DNA from: Acidimicrobiaceae bacterium
GTDB taxonomy: Bacteria; Actinomycetota; Acidimicrobiia; Acidimicrobiales; RAAP-2
Direction: 5' to 3'
Length of the DNA: 64,000 nucleotides
NCBI GenBank assembly: GCA_003160635.1
Contig: PMLV01000090.1
Span: 35,698 to 99,697, forward strand
Every line of letters begins with the position of its first letter. Position 1 is the stretch's first letter. The notes beneath the pieces are model-generated. The model saw nothing but the letters and a program-made list of their open reading frames with translations. It did no database searches and was not told the origin of the DNA. Of the stretch, positions 22,380-30,171 are shown in pieces. Both the position numbers and the translations under genes were made by a program.

Positions 22380-24995
22380 TCACGGCGTTGTGGCTGCTGC
22401 TGTCGCGGCACGGAAGCTGTCGCCCAACTGCGTGCGCTCGCGCGCTGCGAAGGCCACGTTGACGTTGAGGCGTTCCACCGACTGGGCGACACGGCGGGGA
22501 CCCGACGCCAAGGGATGATCGGCGAGGAATTGCACCACCGATCGGGCGAAGTCCGCATCGCCGCAGAGCGAGGGTATGGCCTCGGCTATGCGCGCGTGCG
22601 CGTTCTTCGGGAACCGTTCGAGGATCGCGTCCCACGCCTCGGTGATGCGGAGCCAGATCGCCTGCCCGGCCACCGGATTGGCCAGCAGGGCAGAAATGAC
22701 GATCCACCCGTTCTGGCTCCGTACCTCGCTCATGGCCAGATCGAACGTGCGTTCGGCCAGGTCGACGCTCGGGAAGGCCGAAAGGGCATTGAGCGACCGC
22801 ATTTCCTCCTGCGGCGTCGTCGCCGTCCGATAGCGCTCGAGCAGGGCGTCGTAGTCGCCGGGCCGGAGGAGCTGGGCTACGACGGCGAGGGTGGCGGCCT
22901 CGACGTCCGCTGGGATCGGCTCTCCGGTGCCGCCGCCAAGGGGTGATGCGTCGAAGCGGCCTTCCGCTTGTGCCCGCACCTCGGAATCAGCACCGACCGT
23001 CCCCATGAGGTTGATGGCGAGTGACCGGAGCGTCGGCGTGCGATCGCCTTCGCCCGGATGCGACTCGAAGCCGAGGTGCCGGTATTGCGGGCCCACGAGC
23101 GCCGCCACCGCGTCGTGGAGCGATGGGAGGTCGGTCTCGCTCACGAGCCGCCGCGCCAGGTGCAGCGCGGCGGAGACCGGAGCCCAGGGAGTCGGATCCG
23201 GCTCCAGCCCGAGCTTCGCCGCCACGATGAGGAACTCCTCGAGGCTCGAATGTCCGGCCAACGTGGTGGCCCAGGTGTCAGCCAGCAGGTTTGCCCGCTC
23301 GAGGGGTGTCAGTTCGGAGAGGCGGGCGGCCAGAGCCAGCCGGTGCTCTGCTTCGTACCCCACCCGGAACACGCCCCATCCGCCGGCGTTGACGATCGCC
23401 AACCCGCGCGAGGCTTCGTCGAGTCGGCGAGGGGCCGTGCCGAGGACGAACTTGATCGTGGGTGCCCCCGGTTTCCCGTCGACGGGCAGGGCGCGCACGG
23501 CCACAGGCACGTTCCACGTGTCCCCGATCGCCGAATCGATGCTGTCGGGTGCCTCGCCATAGGAGAACGGCTGTTGTTCCAGGGTGTCGCCATGCAACGA
23601 GACGAGGGGATGGCCACCCTGGAGGATGAACGTGTTCATGACGTCGCGCACCGGTTCGCCGCTTGCTTCCTCGAGCGCGTTCCAAAGGTCGGTGGTCACC
23701 GTGTTGGCATAGGCGTGTGTCGTCAGGTATTTGCGCACACCGTCGCGGAAGACGTCGGGCCCGATGTACTGCTCCAACATGCGCAGCACGGCCGCACCCT
23801 TTTCGTAGGTCAGGAGGTCGAACATGCCCTCCGCCTCCTTTGGCGGCCCGACCGGGTATTCAATCGGTCGGGTGGCATGGACGCCGTCGATCGTCAGGGC
23901 GGCCTCGCGCGAAGGGGCGAATCCCACCCAGCGATCCCACGACGGTCGGAACGCGTCGACGCACAGCATCTCCATGAACGTGGCGAACGCCTCGTTCAGC
24001 CATATGCCTTCCCACCATCCCATGGTCACCAGGTCGCCGAACCACATGTGCGCCATTTCGTGCGCGACCACGTCGGCCACCCGTTCGAGTTCGGCGCGGG
24101 CGGCACTCGAGGGATCGATCAGGAGGGCGGTGTCACGGAAGGTGATGCACCCGAGGTTCTCCATGGCCCCGGCGGCGAAGTCGGGAATGGCGACCAGGTC
24201 CACCTTGTCCCCGGGATAGGGGATGTCGAAGTACTCGCTGAAGAAGCGGAGCGAAAATGCGCCGATGGCCAGTGCGAAGTCGGCCAGGTGGCGTTTGCCG
24301 GGGGGGAAGACGACACGCAAGGGCACCCCGTCGACATCGATCGTCTCTGTCGTCTCGAGCTGACCGACGATGAAGGCGACCAGGTAGGTCGACATCTTCA
24401 TCGTCGGTGCGAAGCGCACGACGTTCTTGTCGCCCACGCGTCGCACGTCGACGATGGGCGAATTGGAGAAGGCGTCGACATCGCGATCGATGGTCAGCGT
24501 CACGTCGAAGATGGCCTTGCGGTCGGGCTCGTCCCAGCACGGAAAGGCCCGGCGGGCATCGACCGATTCGAGCTGCGTCGTGGCAATGGTGTGTGTCTCA
24601 CCGGCGTCATCGGTATAGGTGGACCGGTAGAAACCCCGCAACTTGTCATTGAGAGTGCCGGTGAAGCGACAGGTCACGGTGCATGCGCCGGCGGTGAGCG
24701 GGGTAGACGGGTGGAAGATGGCCTGCTCCAGCTCGTCTTCGAACGAGACGGTGCACGCGATGAGGTCTCCGGCCTCAGTGCGGACCTCCGCGTCGCTGAC
24801 GGCGAGCTCGGCTGCATTGAGGACGATCCGATCGACCGTCTCGTGCACGGTGACGTCGATCGCCACCGTCCCCGAAAACGTGGCCGCCCCGATGTCGGGT
24901 TCGATCTCAATGCGGTAGAGGAGAGGCTCCACGCTCCGGGGTAGGCGAAACGCGTCCTCGAGGGAGGCAGTCGGGGTGGACGGGGGAGATGACAT
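22380..24995 (-). CDS. pepN: Aminopeptidase N (M1 family zinc metallopeptidase)
   Basis: A protein of 871 residues, the usual PepN length. Exopeptidase motif GAMENLG is near residue 270 and the zinc site VVAHEMAHMWFGDL-18-NEAFA (HExxH...E) near residue 306. The transition-state Tyr lies in LLTYEKGAAVL near residue 395. The C-terminal ~350 residues are the helical ERAP-like domain. It removes N-terminal residues from peptides in the cytoplasm. It is divergent from the PfkB-kinase gene with the start regions nearly touching. The stop lies 25 bp downstream of the methyltransferase start on the same strand. Confidence 0.95.
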   Translation of the reverse strand: MSSPPSTPTASLEDAFRLPRSVEPLLYRIEIEPDIGAATFSGTVAIDVTVHETVDRIVLNAAELAVSDAEVRTEAGDLIACTVSFEDELEQAIFHPSTPLTAGACTVTCRFTGTLNDKLRGFYRSTYTDDAGETHTIATTQLESVDARRAFPCWDEPDRKAIFDVTLTIDRDVDAFSNSPIVDVRRVGDKNVVRFAPTMKMSTYLVAFIVGQLETTETIDVDGVPLRVVFPPGKRHLADFALAIGAFSLRFFSEYFDIPYPGDKVDLVAIPDFAAGAMENLGCITFRDTALLIDPSSAARAELERVADVVAHEMAHMWFGDLVTMGWWEGIWLNEAFATFMEMLCVDAFRPSWDRWVGFAPSREAALTIDGVHATRPIEYPVGPPKEAEGMFDLLTYEKGAAVLRMLEQYIGPDVFRDGVRKYLTTHAYANTVTTDLWNALEEASGEPVRDVMNTFILQGGHPLVSLHGDTLEQQPFSYGEAPDSIDSAIGDTWNVPVAVRALPVDGKPGAPTIKFVLGTAPRRLDEASRGLAIVNAGGWGVFRVGYEAEHRLALAARLSELTPLERANLLADTWATTLAGHSSLEEFLIVAAKLGLEPDPTPWAPVSAALHLARRLVSETDLPSLHDAVAALVGPQYRHLGFESHPGEGDRTPTLRSLAINLMGTVGADSEVRAQAEGRFDASPLGGGTGEPIPADVEAATLAVVAQLLRPGDYDALLERYRTATTPQEEMRSLNALSAFPSVDLAERTFDLAMSEVRSQNGWIVISALLANPVAGQAIWLRITEAWDAILERFPKNAHARIAEAIPSLCGDADFARSVVQFLADHPLASGPRRVAQSVERLNVNVAFAARERTQLGDSFRAATAAATTP

Positions 24996-25039
24996 TGCCG
25001 GGAAGGCTACCCGTCTCGGTCCGACTAGGTTCTCGCTGC

Positions 25040-26095
25040 GTGCATGCCAACGAATCGGACCAAACCCCGGTGATCGACGAGGAGACCGGTTCTGACCTGG
25101 ACCTGGTGGCGATCGGATCCCCCCTGCTCGATGTCTTCGAGACGACGGACGACGAACTGCTCGAACGGGTTGGCTTGGTCAAGGGGTCCATGACGCTGAT
25201 CGACCTGGACCAGGCCCGGGCCCTTCAGGACCTCATGCGGGCCCCGCGGTTCGTCTCGGGTGGCTCGGTGGCCAACACGGCGGTCGGACTGGCTGAGCTC
25301 GGGGGGCGGGCCGGCTATGTCGGGGCCGTGGCCGATGACGAGGTCGGGCACACCTATGTGGAGAACCTCCGTCATGCCGGGGTGACGTTCGAGCCCGTCT
25401 TCGGCCTCTCGTCCCAGGCGGATGCTCTGGGAACCGGCCGTTGCATGGTGCTCATCTCCCACGACGCCGAGCGCACAATGGGAACGTACCTGGGCGCGGC
25501 ATCCACCCTGAGCGTGGCCGGGGTGTCGACGGCCTTCGTCGAGCGGGCCTCGGTCGTGTTGCTCGAGGGGTATCTGTGGGACGTTCCGGTGGCCAAGGAG
25601 GCCATGCGTCATGCGGCCGCCATCGCCCACGAGGCCGACGGCTCCGTCGCCCTGTCGTTGTCGGATCCCTTCTGTGTCGCTCGACATCGGCGCGAATTCC
25701 TCGACCTCATTGTGGATGACATCGACATCCTGCTGGGGAACGAAGAGGAGATCACCATGCTGTTCGGCGTGGCCTCGCGCACGGCTGCGCTGGAGGCGGC
25801 GGAGGAGACCGGGCTGCTCGTCGTCATGACGCGCGGCGCCGCGGGTTGCATCGTCCTGACCGCGCACGGCCCACAGGAGGTGGCGGCGGCCCCGGTCGAT
25901 CAGGTGATCGATACGACCGGCGCGGGCGATCTCTTCGCGGCCGGGATGCTCTACGGGCTGACGCACGGAATGGACCCGGTGCAGAGCGCTCACCTGGGCG
26001 GCATCTGCGCCGCCGAGATCATCTCCCACACCGGTGCCCGACCCGAGTCCGACCTGCGAGCCCTCGCTGCGGCGGCCGGCTTGCTGGTCCCGTAG
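25040..26095 (+). CDS. PfkB family carbohydrate/nucleoside kinase (adenosine-kinase-like)
   Basis: Start set at GTG 25040 (VHANESDQTP), because the ORF-track start at 24989 overlaps the divergent pepN start; 351 residues. TAGGTT eight bases upstream could be a -10 for a leaderless mRNA. Signatures: GGSVANTAVGLAELGGRAGYVGAV (PfkB motif 1) near residue 75 and DTTGAGDLFAAGMLYG (motif 2, catalytic Asp and anion hole) near residue 290. NEEEITMLFG is the conserved NxxE region that binds Mg/phosphate. The sequence resembles the sugar/adenosine kinase branch; the substrate is unassigned. Confidence 0.88.
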   Translation: MHANESDQTPVIDEETGSDLDLVAIGSPLLDVFETTDDELLERVGLVKGSMTLIDLDQARALQDLMRAPRFVSGGSVANTAVGLAELGGRAGYVGAVADDEVGHTYVENLRHAGVTFEPVFGLSSQADALGTGRCMVLISHDAERTMGTYLGAASTLSVAGVSTAFVERASVVLLEGYLWDVPVAKEAMRHAAAIAHEADGSVALSLSDPFCVARHRREFLDLIVDDIDILLGNEEEITMLFGVASRTAALEAAEETGLLVVMTRGAAGCIVLTAHGPQEVAAAPVDQVIDTTGAGDLFAAGMLYGLTHGMDPVQSAHLGGICAAEIISHTGARPESDLRALAAAAGLLVP

Positions 26096-26104
26096 GCCGG
26101 CGAG

Positions 26105-27190
26105 ATGTCCCTCTCCATCGGCATCGTCGGACTCCCCAACGTCGGCAAGTCCACGCTCTTCAACGCACTGACGAACAACGAGGTTCTGGCGGCCAATTAT
26201 CCCTTTGCCACCATCGATCCGAACGTGGGTGTCGTCGCCGTGCCGGACAGCCGGTTGGAGAAGCTGTCCGCGCTCTATGGCGACGCGCCGATCGTGCCTG
26301 CTTCGGTGACGTTCGTCGACATCGCCGGCATCGTGCGCGGAGCCTCACAAGGCGAGGGTTTGGGCAACAAGTTCCTGGCCGCGATCCGGGAAAGTGACGC
26401 CATCTGCCAGGTCGTCCGCGTCTTCCACGACGACGACGTGATCCACGTCGACGGTCGGGTCGATCCGGAGTCCGACATTGCCACCGTGAACACGGAGCTG
26501 ATCCTGGCCGATTTGCAGACGGTGGAGAACCGACTCCCGAGGCTGGCCAAGGAAGCGAGGGCTCATCCCGAGCTGAGAGCTGCGGCCGACGCGGTCGGCG
26601 TGGCGCAGGGCATTCTCAACGAAGGACGGACCATCTCGAGCGCGGCGGCCCTGGGCGAGGTGGACGTCGATCTGTTGTACGACCTCCATCTGCTCACCGC
26701 GAAGCCGTTCATTTACGTCTTCAACGTCGACGAGGCCGCACTGAGCGACACCGCACTGGCGGAGCGGTTGGCGCGAAGTGTCGCGCCGGCGAGCTCGATC
26801 GTGCTGTGCGCCCAGATCGAGGCGGAATTGGCCCGGATGTCACCCGCCGATTCCAAGGAGCTCCTCCAGAGCTATGGGCTCCATGAGTCCGGCTTGGAGC
26901 GGCTGGTGCATGTGGGCTTTGCCACCCTCGGTCTGCAGACGTTCCTGACAGCCGGCCCAAAGGAGGCGCGGGCCTGGACCATCCATATCGGCGACACCGC
27001 GCCCAAGGCCGCCGGTGTGATCCATACCGACTTCGAGAAGGGGTTCATCAAGGCCGAGGTGGTGAGTTTCGAGGATCTCGTCGAGATGAAGTCGGTGGTC
27101 GCGGCGCGGGCGGCCGGAAGGGCGCGCATGGAAGGCAAGGACTACGTCATGCGCGACGGCGACGTGGTGGAATTCCGCTTCAACAACTAG
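26105..27190 (+). CDS. ychF: Redox-regulated ATPase/GTPase YchF
   Basis: A protein of 361 residues, full length. G1 GLPNVGKST, switch [21 protein letters not shown]4-equivalent FNVDEA near residue 203, and a C-terminal TGS domain ([30 protein letters not shown]). YchF binds the ribosome and hydrolyses ATP. The last codons GAATTCCGCTTCAACAAC-TAG encode EFRFNN. The same 18 bp recur at 28513 with AAT-TGA, so the present 3' end appears to have been supplied by an inserted element that kept the reading frame. Confidence 0.96.
   Translation: MSLSIGIVGLPNVGKSTLFNALTNNEVLAANYPFATIDPNVGVVAVPDSRLEKLSALYGDAPIVPASVTFVDIAGIVRGASQGEGLGNKFLAAIRESDAICQVVRVFHDDDVIHVDGRVDPESDIATVNTELILADLQTVENRLPRLAKEARAHPELRAAADAVGVAQGILNEGRTISSAAALGEVDVDLLYDLHLLTAKPFIYVFNVDEAALSDTALAERLARSVAPASSIVLCAQIEAELARMSPADSKELLQSYGLHESGLERLVHVGFATLGLQTFLTAGPKEARAWTIHIGDTAPKAAGVIHTDFEKGFIKAEVVSFEDLVEMKSVVAARAAGRARMEGKDYVMRDGDVVEFRFNN
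27169..27186 (+). repeat. Direct repeat att-left within the 3' end of ychF
   Basis: GGAATTCCGCTTCAACAA, 18 bp, identical to 28513-28530. In this copy it is followed by CTAG, completing ychF as FNN-stop. The position inside a conserved gene end, with an integrase remnant starting 31 bp further on, fits an attachment-site core. Confidence 0.75.
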
Positions 27191-27217
27191 AAACCCGCGT
27201 TTAGGCAGTTAGATGGC

Positions 27218-27433
27218 CTACTTGGTGCCCGTAGTCCGCACAGAGTCCGCGAGATTCTGACTTTCCTCACCGGCCAGCGCCTCGAGGAGCATGTCTTCGG
27301 CCGCCTGGCGTGTCCGGTCCTCGGCCGTGGGCCACAGATGCGTCGGCGCCATGGGCAATGGGCGACCGGCATAGAAATGGCGGCAGTCGTGCATCCTCAG
27401 GCCCTCCAGGCCGGCCGCCGTGCGGGTCTTCAT
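27218..27433 (-). pseudogene. Tyrosine recombinase (integrase), C-terminal remnant with internal deletion
   Basis: About 71 residues. LRMHDCRHFYAG is the HxxR box of tyrosine recombinases (usual LRFHDLRHFYAS). It runs straight into THLWPTAEDRTRQAAEDMLLEAL, which in intact proteins lies just after the YGHL box. Roughly 35 residues containing the second His and the catalytic Tyr are missing. The end NLADSVRTTG matches common actinobacterial integrase tails. The upstream part is not recoverable in one frame. It is adjacent to the left att repeat, as expected for an integrase gene next to its att site. Confidence 0.65.
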
Positions 27434-27670
27434 CGACCGGTGTGCTGCGCCGTACGAACGGGGTCACGGGTGGGTTCCTGCGGCGATTGCTGAAGTAGCG
27501 AGGGAAGCCGGGACCGGCTGGATCCGTATGAGGAAAAGGGGATTTGCGATCCACCCAACGGATCCAGCTTGCCCGACTCAGGTTTTTTGCCATGGTCCCT
27601 GAACCCAGAAGAACAATGTATCTGCGCTATATGTACGAGACGTCGGCGAACTAGTTACAAGTCGATTTCA
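27434..27670. other. Decayed interval between integrase remnant and DUF433 gene
   Basis: I see no convincing gene here. Short frames exist on both strands but none has domain-like sequence. It probably holds scrambled integrase 5' sequence and the promoter of the DUF433 gene. Base composition drops from about 27590 onward. Confidence 0.4.
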
Positions 27671-27949
27671 ATGGCGACTTTCGTCAACATGCAGGGCGCG
27701 GAGGTGGTCAATTTGCTGCGACCTCGCGAGCTGGTATCCGTTGATCCAGAAACGCAGGGGGGCTACCCCGTGATCGCGGGTACGAGGATCCAGTTTGATC
27801 TGGTCGCCGCCTTGGTGAACGACGGCGTCGACCCAGAGGAAGTGAGCGACTTCTACCCGTCGGTGACCGCTGCCGCAGCCCGGGATGCCGTTTCCTTTGC
27901 GGGCATTGCGGCGGACTATCGCGACGGAAGGATGCCCTCTGCCGCGTGA
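27671..27949 (+). CDS. DUF433 domain antitoxin-like protein
   Basis: A protein of 92 residues from ATG 27671 (MATFVNMQG). The core ELVSVDPETQGGYPVIAGTRIQFDLVAALVNDGVDPEEVSDFYPSVTAAAARDAVSFA is the DUF433 pattern (usual 'GxPVixGTRIpV...L..G.s.eei...yP.lt...v..Al.ya'), a small winged-helix-like domain. It overlaps the next gene by GTGA. DUF433 plus a DUF5615 PIN-like protein is a recurrent putative toxin-antitoxin pair; here it would be cargo or a stabiliser of the element. Confidence 0.85.
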   Translation: MATFVNMQGAEVVNLLRPRELVSVDPETQGGYPVIAGTRIQFDLVAALVNDGVDPEEVSDFYPSVTAAAARDAVSFAGIAADYRDGRMPSAA

Positions 27950-28332
27950 GAATCCTTCTCGACGAGAATGTTCCGATACAGGCTCTCGAGGTCCTTCGTA
28001 AGACGCTTCGAGGGCATGAGGTCGACCACGTTGAGGGTATCGGATGGAAGGGCAAGAAGGATCCTCAATTATTGCCAGACACCAAAGCAGCGGGGTACGA
28101 GGCATTTGTCACGAAGGACGCGAATCAGCTCAACGATCCTGTAGAGACCAAACTGATCAAGAAATCAAGACTTCGCCACATTCGGTTTGGCCAGGACGAA
28201 GGAGTCGCAGGATTCGCTCGAGCGGTCGGAGCAGTTGTCGCAGCGATGCCCGATATCGTCGAAGACCTTGATCCAGCGAACGGGCAACGCCCAGTGGGAG
28301 ATCACGAAGCTGGACCGTCGCAAGCGTCATAA
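27946..28332 (+). CDS. DUF5615 PIN-like putative toxin
   Basis: A protein of 128 residues from GTG 27946. The start MRILLDENVPIQALEVLR and the later AFVTKDANQLND are the two acidic clusters of the Mut7-C/DUF5615 PIN-like nuclease fold (Asp in LLDEN, Asp in TKD). It would act as an RNase restrained by the DUF433 partner. The C-terminal ~25 residues (DPANGQRPVGDHEAGPSQ) look like read-through into non-conserved sequence. Toxicity is inferred from the family pairing and not visible in the sequence. Confidence 0.82.
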   Translation: MRILLDENVPIQALEVLRKTLRGHEVDHVEGIGWKGKKDPQLLPDTKAAGYEAFVTKDANQLNDPVETKLIKKSRLRHIRFGQDEGVAGFARAVGAVVAAMPDIVEDLDPANGQRPVGDHEAGPSQAS

Positions 28333-28390
28333 GTTGGTAGATCCGAAGAAGAACCCACCTGCGTATTGGCGAAGTTCGAGATAGGCCGCT

Positions 28391-28409
28391 TAGTCCGCAG
28401 AAAGTCCGC
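28391..28409 (-). pseudogene. Possible second integrase C-terminal scrap
   Basis: TAGTCCGCAGAAAGTCCGC matches TAGTCCGCACAGAGTCCGC (27232-27250) at 17 of 19 positions. On the minus strand both lie in the same codon phase and read ADFLRTK and ADSVRTT, the typical end of actinobacterial integrases. This suggests a second, almost erased integrase tail, but the match is short. Confidence 0.35.
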
Positions 28410-28512
28410 AGGACGTTACACAACTACCGCAAACAGTCAGCATCAACCGCAGCTGTTATCCCAGGTCAATCCGTACAACCAAAAACTGTACAAAACTGTT
28501 GCCTACGCCTGA

Positions 28513-28530
28513 GGAATTCCGCTTCAACAA
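28513..28530 (+). repeat. Direct repeat att-right (ancestral ychF 3' end)
   Basis: Second copy of GGAATTCCGCTTCAACAA. Continuing in the ychF frame it reads GAA TTC CGC TTC AAC AAT TGA, again EFRFNN-stop, so it most likely is the displaced original ychF terminus. Confidence 0.75.
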
Positions 28531-28556
28531 TTGAGACGGGTACTGAGGCATCGACG

Positions 28557-30170
28557 GTGAAGAGGGAAGGGGCAGACCATTCCATGTCAGGTTCGTGGTG
28601 GCGGGGCACCACCGTCGTGCGTCTCTGCGCCGTCCTCGCCGTGGCGGCTTGCGCCACGGTGGTGGTGGTGCGCCATCCCGTCGCGGCGACGGCGACCCGG
28701 AGCACGGCGACAGCGTTGTCGAGCAACCCGGGAGCTCTGATCGGGCCGACGCACGTCAGGTCGGTGTCCTTCATTGTGCTGCTGCGCTCCAGCTCACCCC
28801 CGAGCTGCCTCGTCCGGTGGGCTGAGTCGGCCCGGCTGTCCGTGAGGTGGTCGGCCGGTCAGAGGTGGGCCAGTATCTCCGGGCCGCCCCGCGCCGTCGA
28901 TCGTGGCTTCCGTGTCGTCATCGACGACTACCGCTCCGGGAACGGGAAGGTGTTCTATGCAGCCAACCATCCGGCGATCGTTCCTTTGGGCACGTGCGGC
29001 GAGGTGGTGGGTACCGGGATCATCCACTCGTTTTCTGCGCCCACATTTCTCGATGTCCAAAAGGGTGGCATCAGCGGTGTCGGCCTGATGCGGGCGTACG
29101 ACGCCCTCCCCCTGGCGGACAACGGCTTCAAGGGCCAAGGGGAAACGGTGGTCTTCATGGAATTGGGCGGCTTCTCGGCGAGTGACTTCTCGAAGTTCGC
29201 GTCCGACGAGAATCTGCCTGGGTTCGACGTCTCATCGATAGGGAAGAACCCGGGGTTCGACGATGAGACGACGATGGACATGGAGACGGTGCACGAGCTT
29301 GCGCCCCAGGCCCACCTCGTCCTGTTCAACCTGCATTCCCTCTCCCAGGCGACGTCCGACGCCGATCTCTTCGCGCTGGCGATCACGCAGGCGGCCAAGC
29401 AGTATCCGGCTTCGATCATGAGCTTCAGCCTCGGCATCTGCGAAGACGATGCGCAGGCCTTCAACCACTCCGACCTGGTGGCCTTGAACGCGGCGGTCGC
29501 ATCGGTCGAGGAAAAGGGCTCGACCGTCTTCGCATCGAGCGGTGATTCCGGTGGTCTCGATTGCACCCCTTCAGCGGACGACGGCCTGCCACCGGAGAGT
29601 TCCTTCGCCGGCGTCTCGGCGCCCGCTTCCCTGCCGGCGGTGACGGGAACCGGAGGCACGGCGTTGACGACCGATGCGGCCGGGAACTACGTCGGCGAGA
29701 CGACGTGGTCCGAACCACTCCTGTCGCAAGGTTCGGGCGGGGGTGTCTCGACGCAGGCCACGAGGCCTTCGTGGCAGACCGGGATAGGTACGGGGGGTCA
29801 GATCGACGCCGGCAACGGACGGGAGGTGCCCGACGTGAGCGCCGACGCGGACCCCAGCACGGGTAACTTCATCGTTGAGAATGGCAGCGACGCACAAGGT
29901 GGTGGGACATCCTTGGCCGCCCCGATCTGGGCGGGCATGACCGCGGTGATCGATCAGTATCTAGCGGCCGGTCATGATCCTCCCGTTGGATTTTTCAACC
30001 CGAAGCTTTACCACCTGGCCAATTCCCCGGTCCCGTATCCGCCGTTCCACGACATCACAGTGGGCGGCAACGACTTCTTCACCGCCACTCCGGGGTACGA
30101 CATGGTGACCGGTTTGGGTTCGCCCGACGTCTACAACCTGGCCCGGGATCTCAAGGCCGGAAAGTTCTGA
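28557..30170 (+). CDS. Secreted sedolisin-like serine-carboxyl peptidase (S53)
   Basis: A protein of 537 residues. A signal anchor follows WWRG (VVRLCAVLAVAACATVVVV). The propeptide (~residues 60-150) is recognisable at both ends (SVSFIVLLRSSSPP; GKVFYAANHPAIVPLGTCGEVVG), but the middle is short and poorly conserved. The catalytic domain has the Glu/Asp region DDETTMDMETVHELAP, the oxyanion Asp in ASSGDSGG, the nucleophile in GGGTSLAAPIWAG and the calcium-site end TGLGSPDVYNLA. Start GTG 28557; ATG 28584 (MSGSWW) is an alternative. It should be exported and active at low pH. It is separated by one base from the next gene. Confidence 0.88.
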   Translation: MKREGADHSMSGSWWRGTTVVRLCAVLAVAACATVVVVRHPVAATATRSTATALSSNPGALIGPTHVRSVSFIVLLRSSSPPSCLVRWAESARLSVRWSAGQRWASISGPPRAVDRGFRVVIDDYRSGNGKVFYAANHPAIVPLGTCGEVVGTGIIHSFSAPTFLDVQKGGISGVGLMRAYDALPLADNGFKGQGETVVFMELGGFSASDFSKFASDENLPGFDVSSIGKNPGFDDETTMDMETVHELAPQAHLVLFNLHSLSQATSDADLFALAITQAAKQYPASIMSFSLGICEDDAQAFNHSDLVALNAAVASVEEKGSTVFASSGDSGGLDCTPSADDGLPPESSFAGVSAPASLPAVTGTGGTALTTDAAGNYVGETTWSEPLLSQGSGGGVSTQATRPSWQTGIGTGGQIDAGNGREVPDVSADADPSTGNFIVENGSDAQGGGTSLAAPIWAGMTAVIDQYLAAGHDPPVGFFNPKLYHLANSPVPYPPFHDITVGGNDFFTATPGYDMVTGLGSPDVYNLARDLKAGKF

Positions 30171-30171
30171 C

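Larger units (their letters stand above)
27169..28530 (+). mobile_element. Degenerate integrative element inserted at the 3' end of ychF
   Basis: About 1.34 kb is bounded by an 18-bp perfect direct repeat. It contains the remains of a tyrosine integrase next to the left end and a DUF433/DUF5615 gene pair. The interior from ~27590 is visibly lower in G+C than the flanks. The right repeat plus the next bases (AAT-TGA) would give exactly the same EFRFNN-stop as the left, so the right copy is probably the ancestral ychF end. No replication or conjugation genes remain, so it is probably immobile. Confidence 0.68.

Noticed and set aside
28157-28423. 88-residue minus-strand ORF in the element
   Set aside because: It is antisense to the DUF5615 gene and has no recognisable domain; only the short ADFLRT-like scrap in another frame is of interest.
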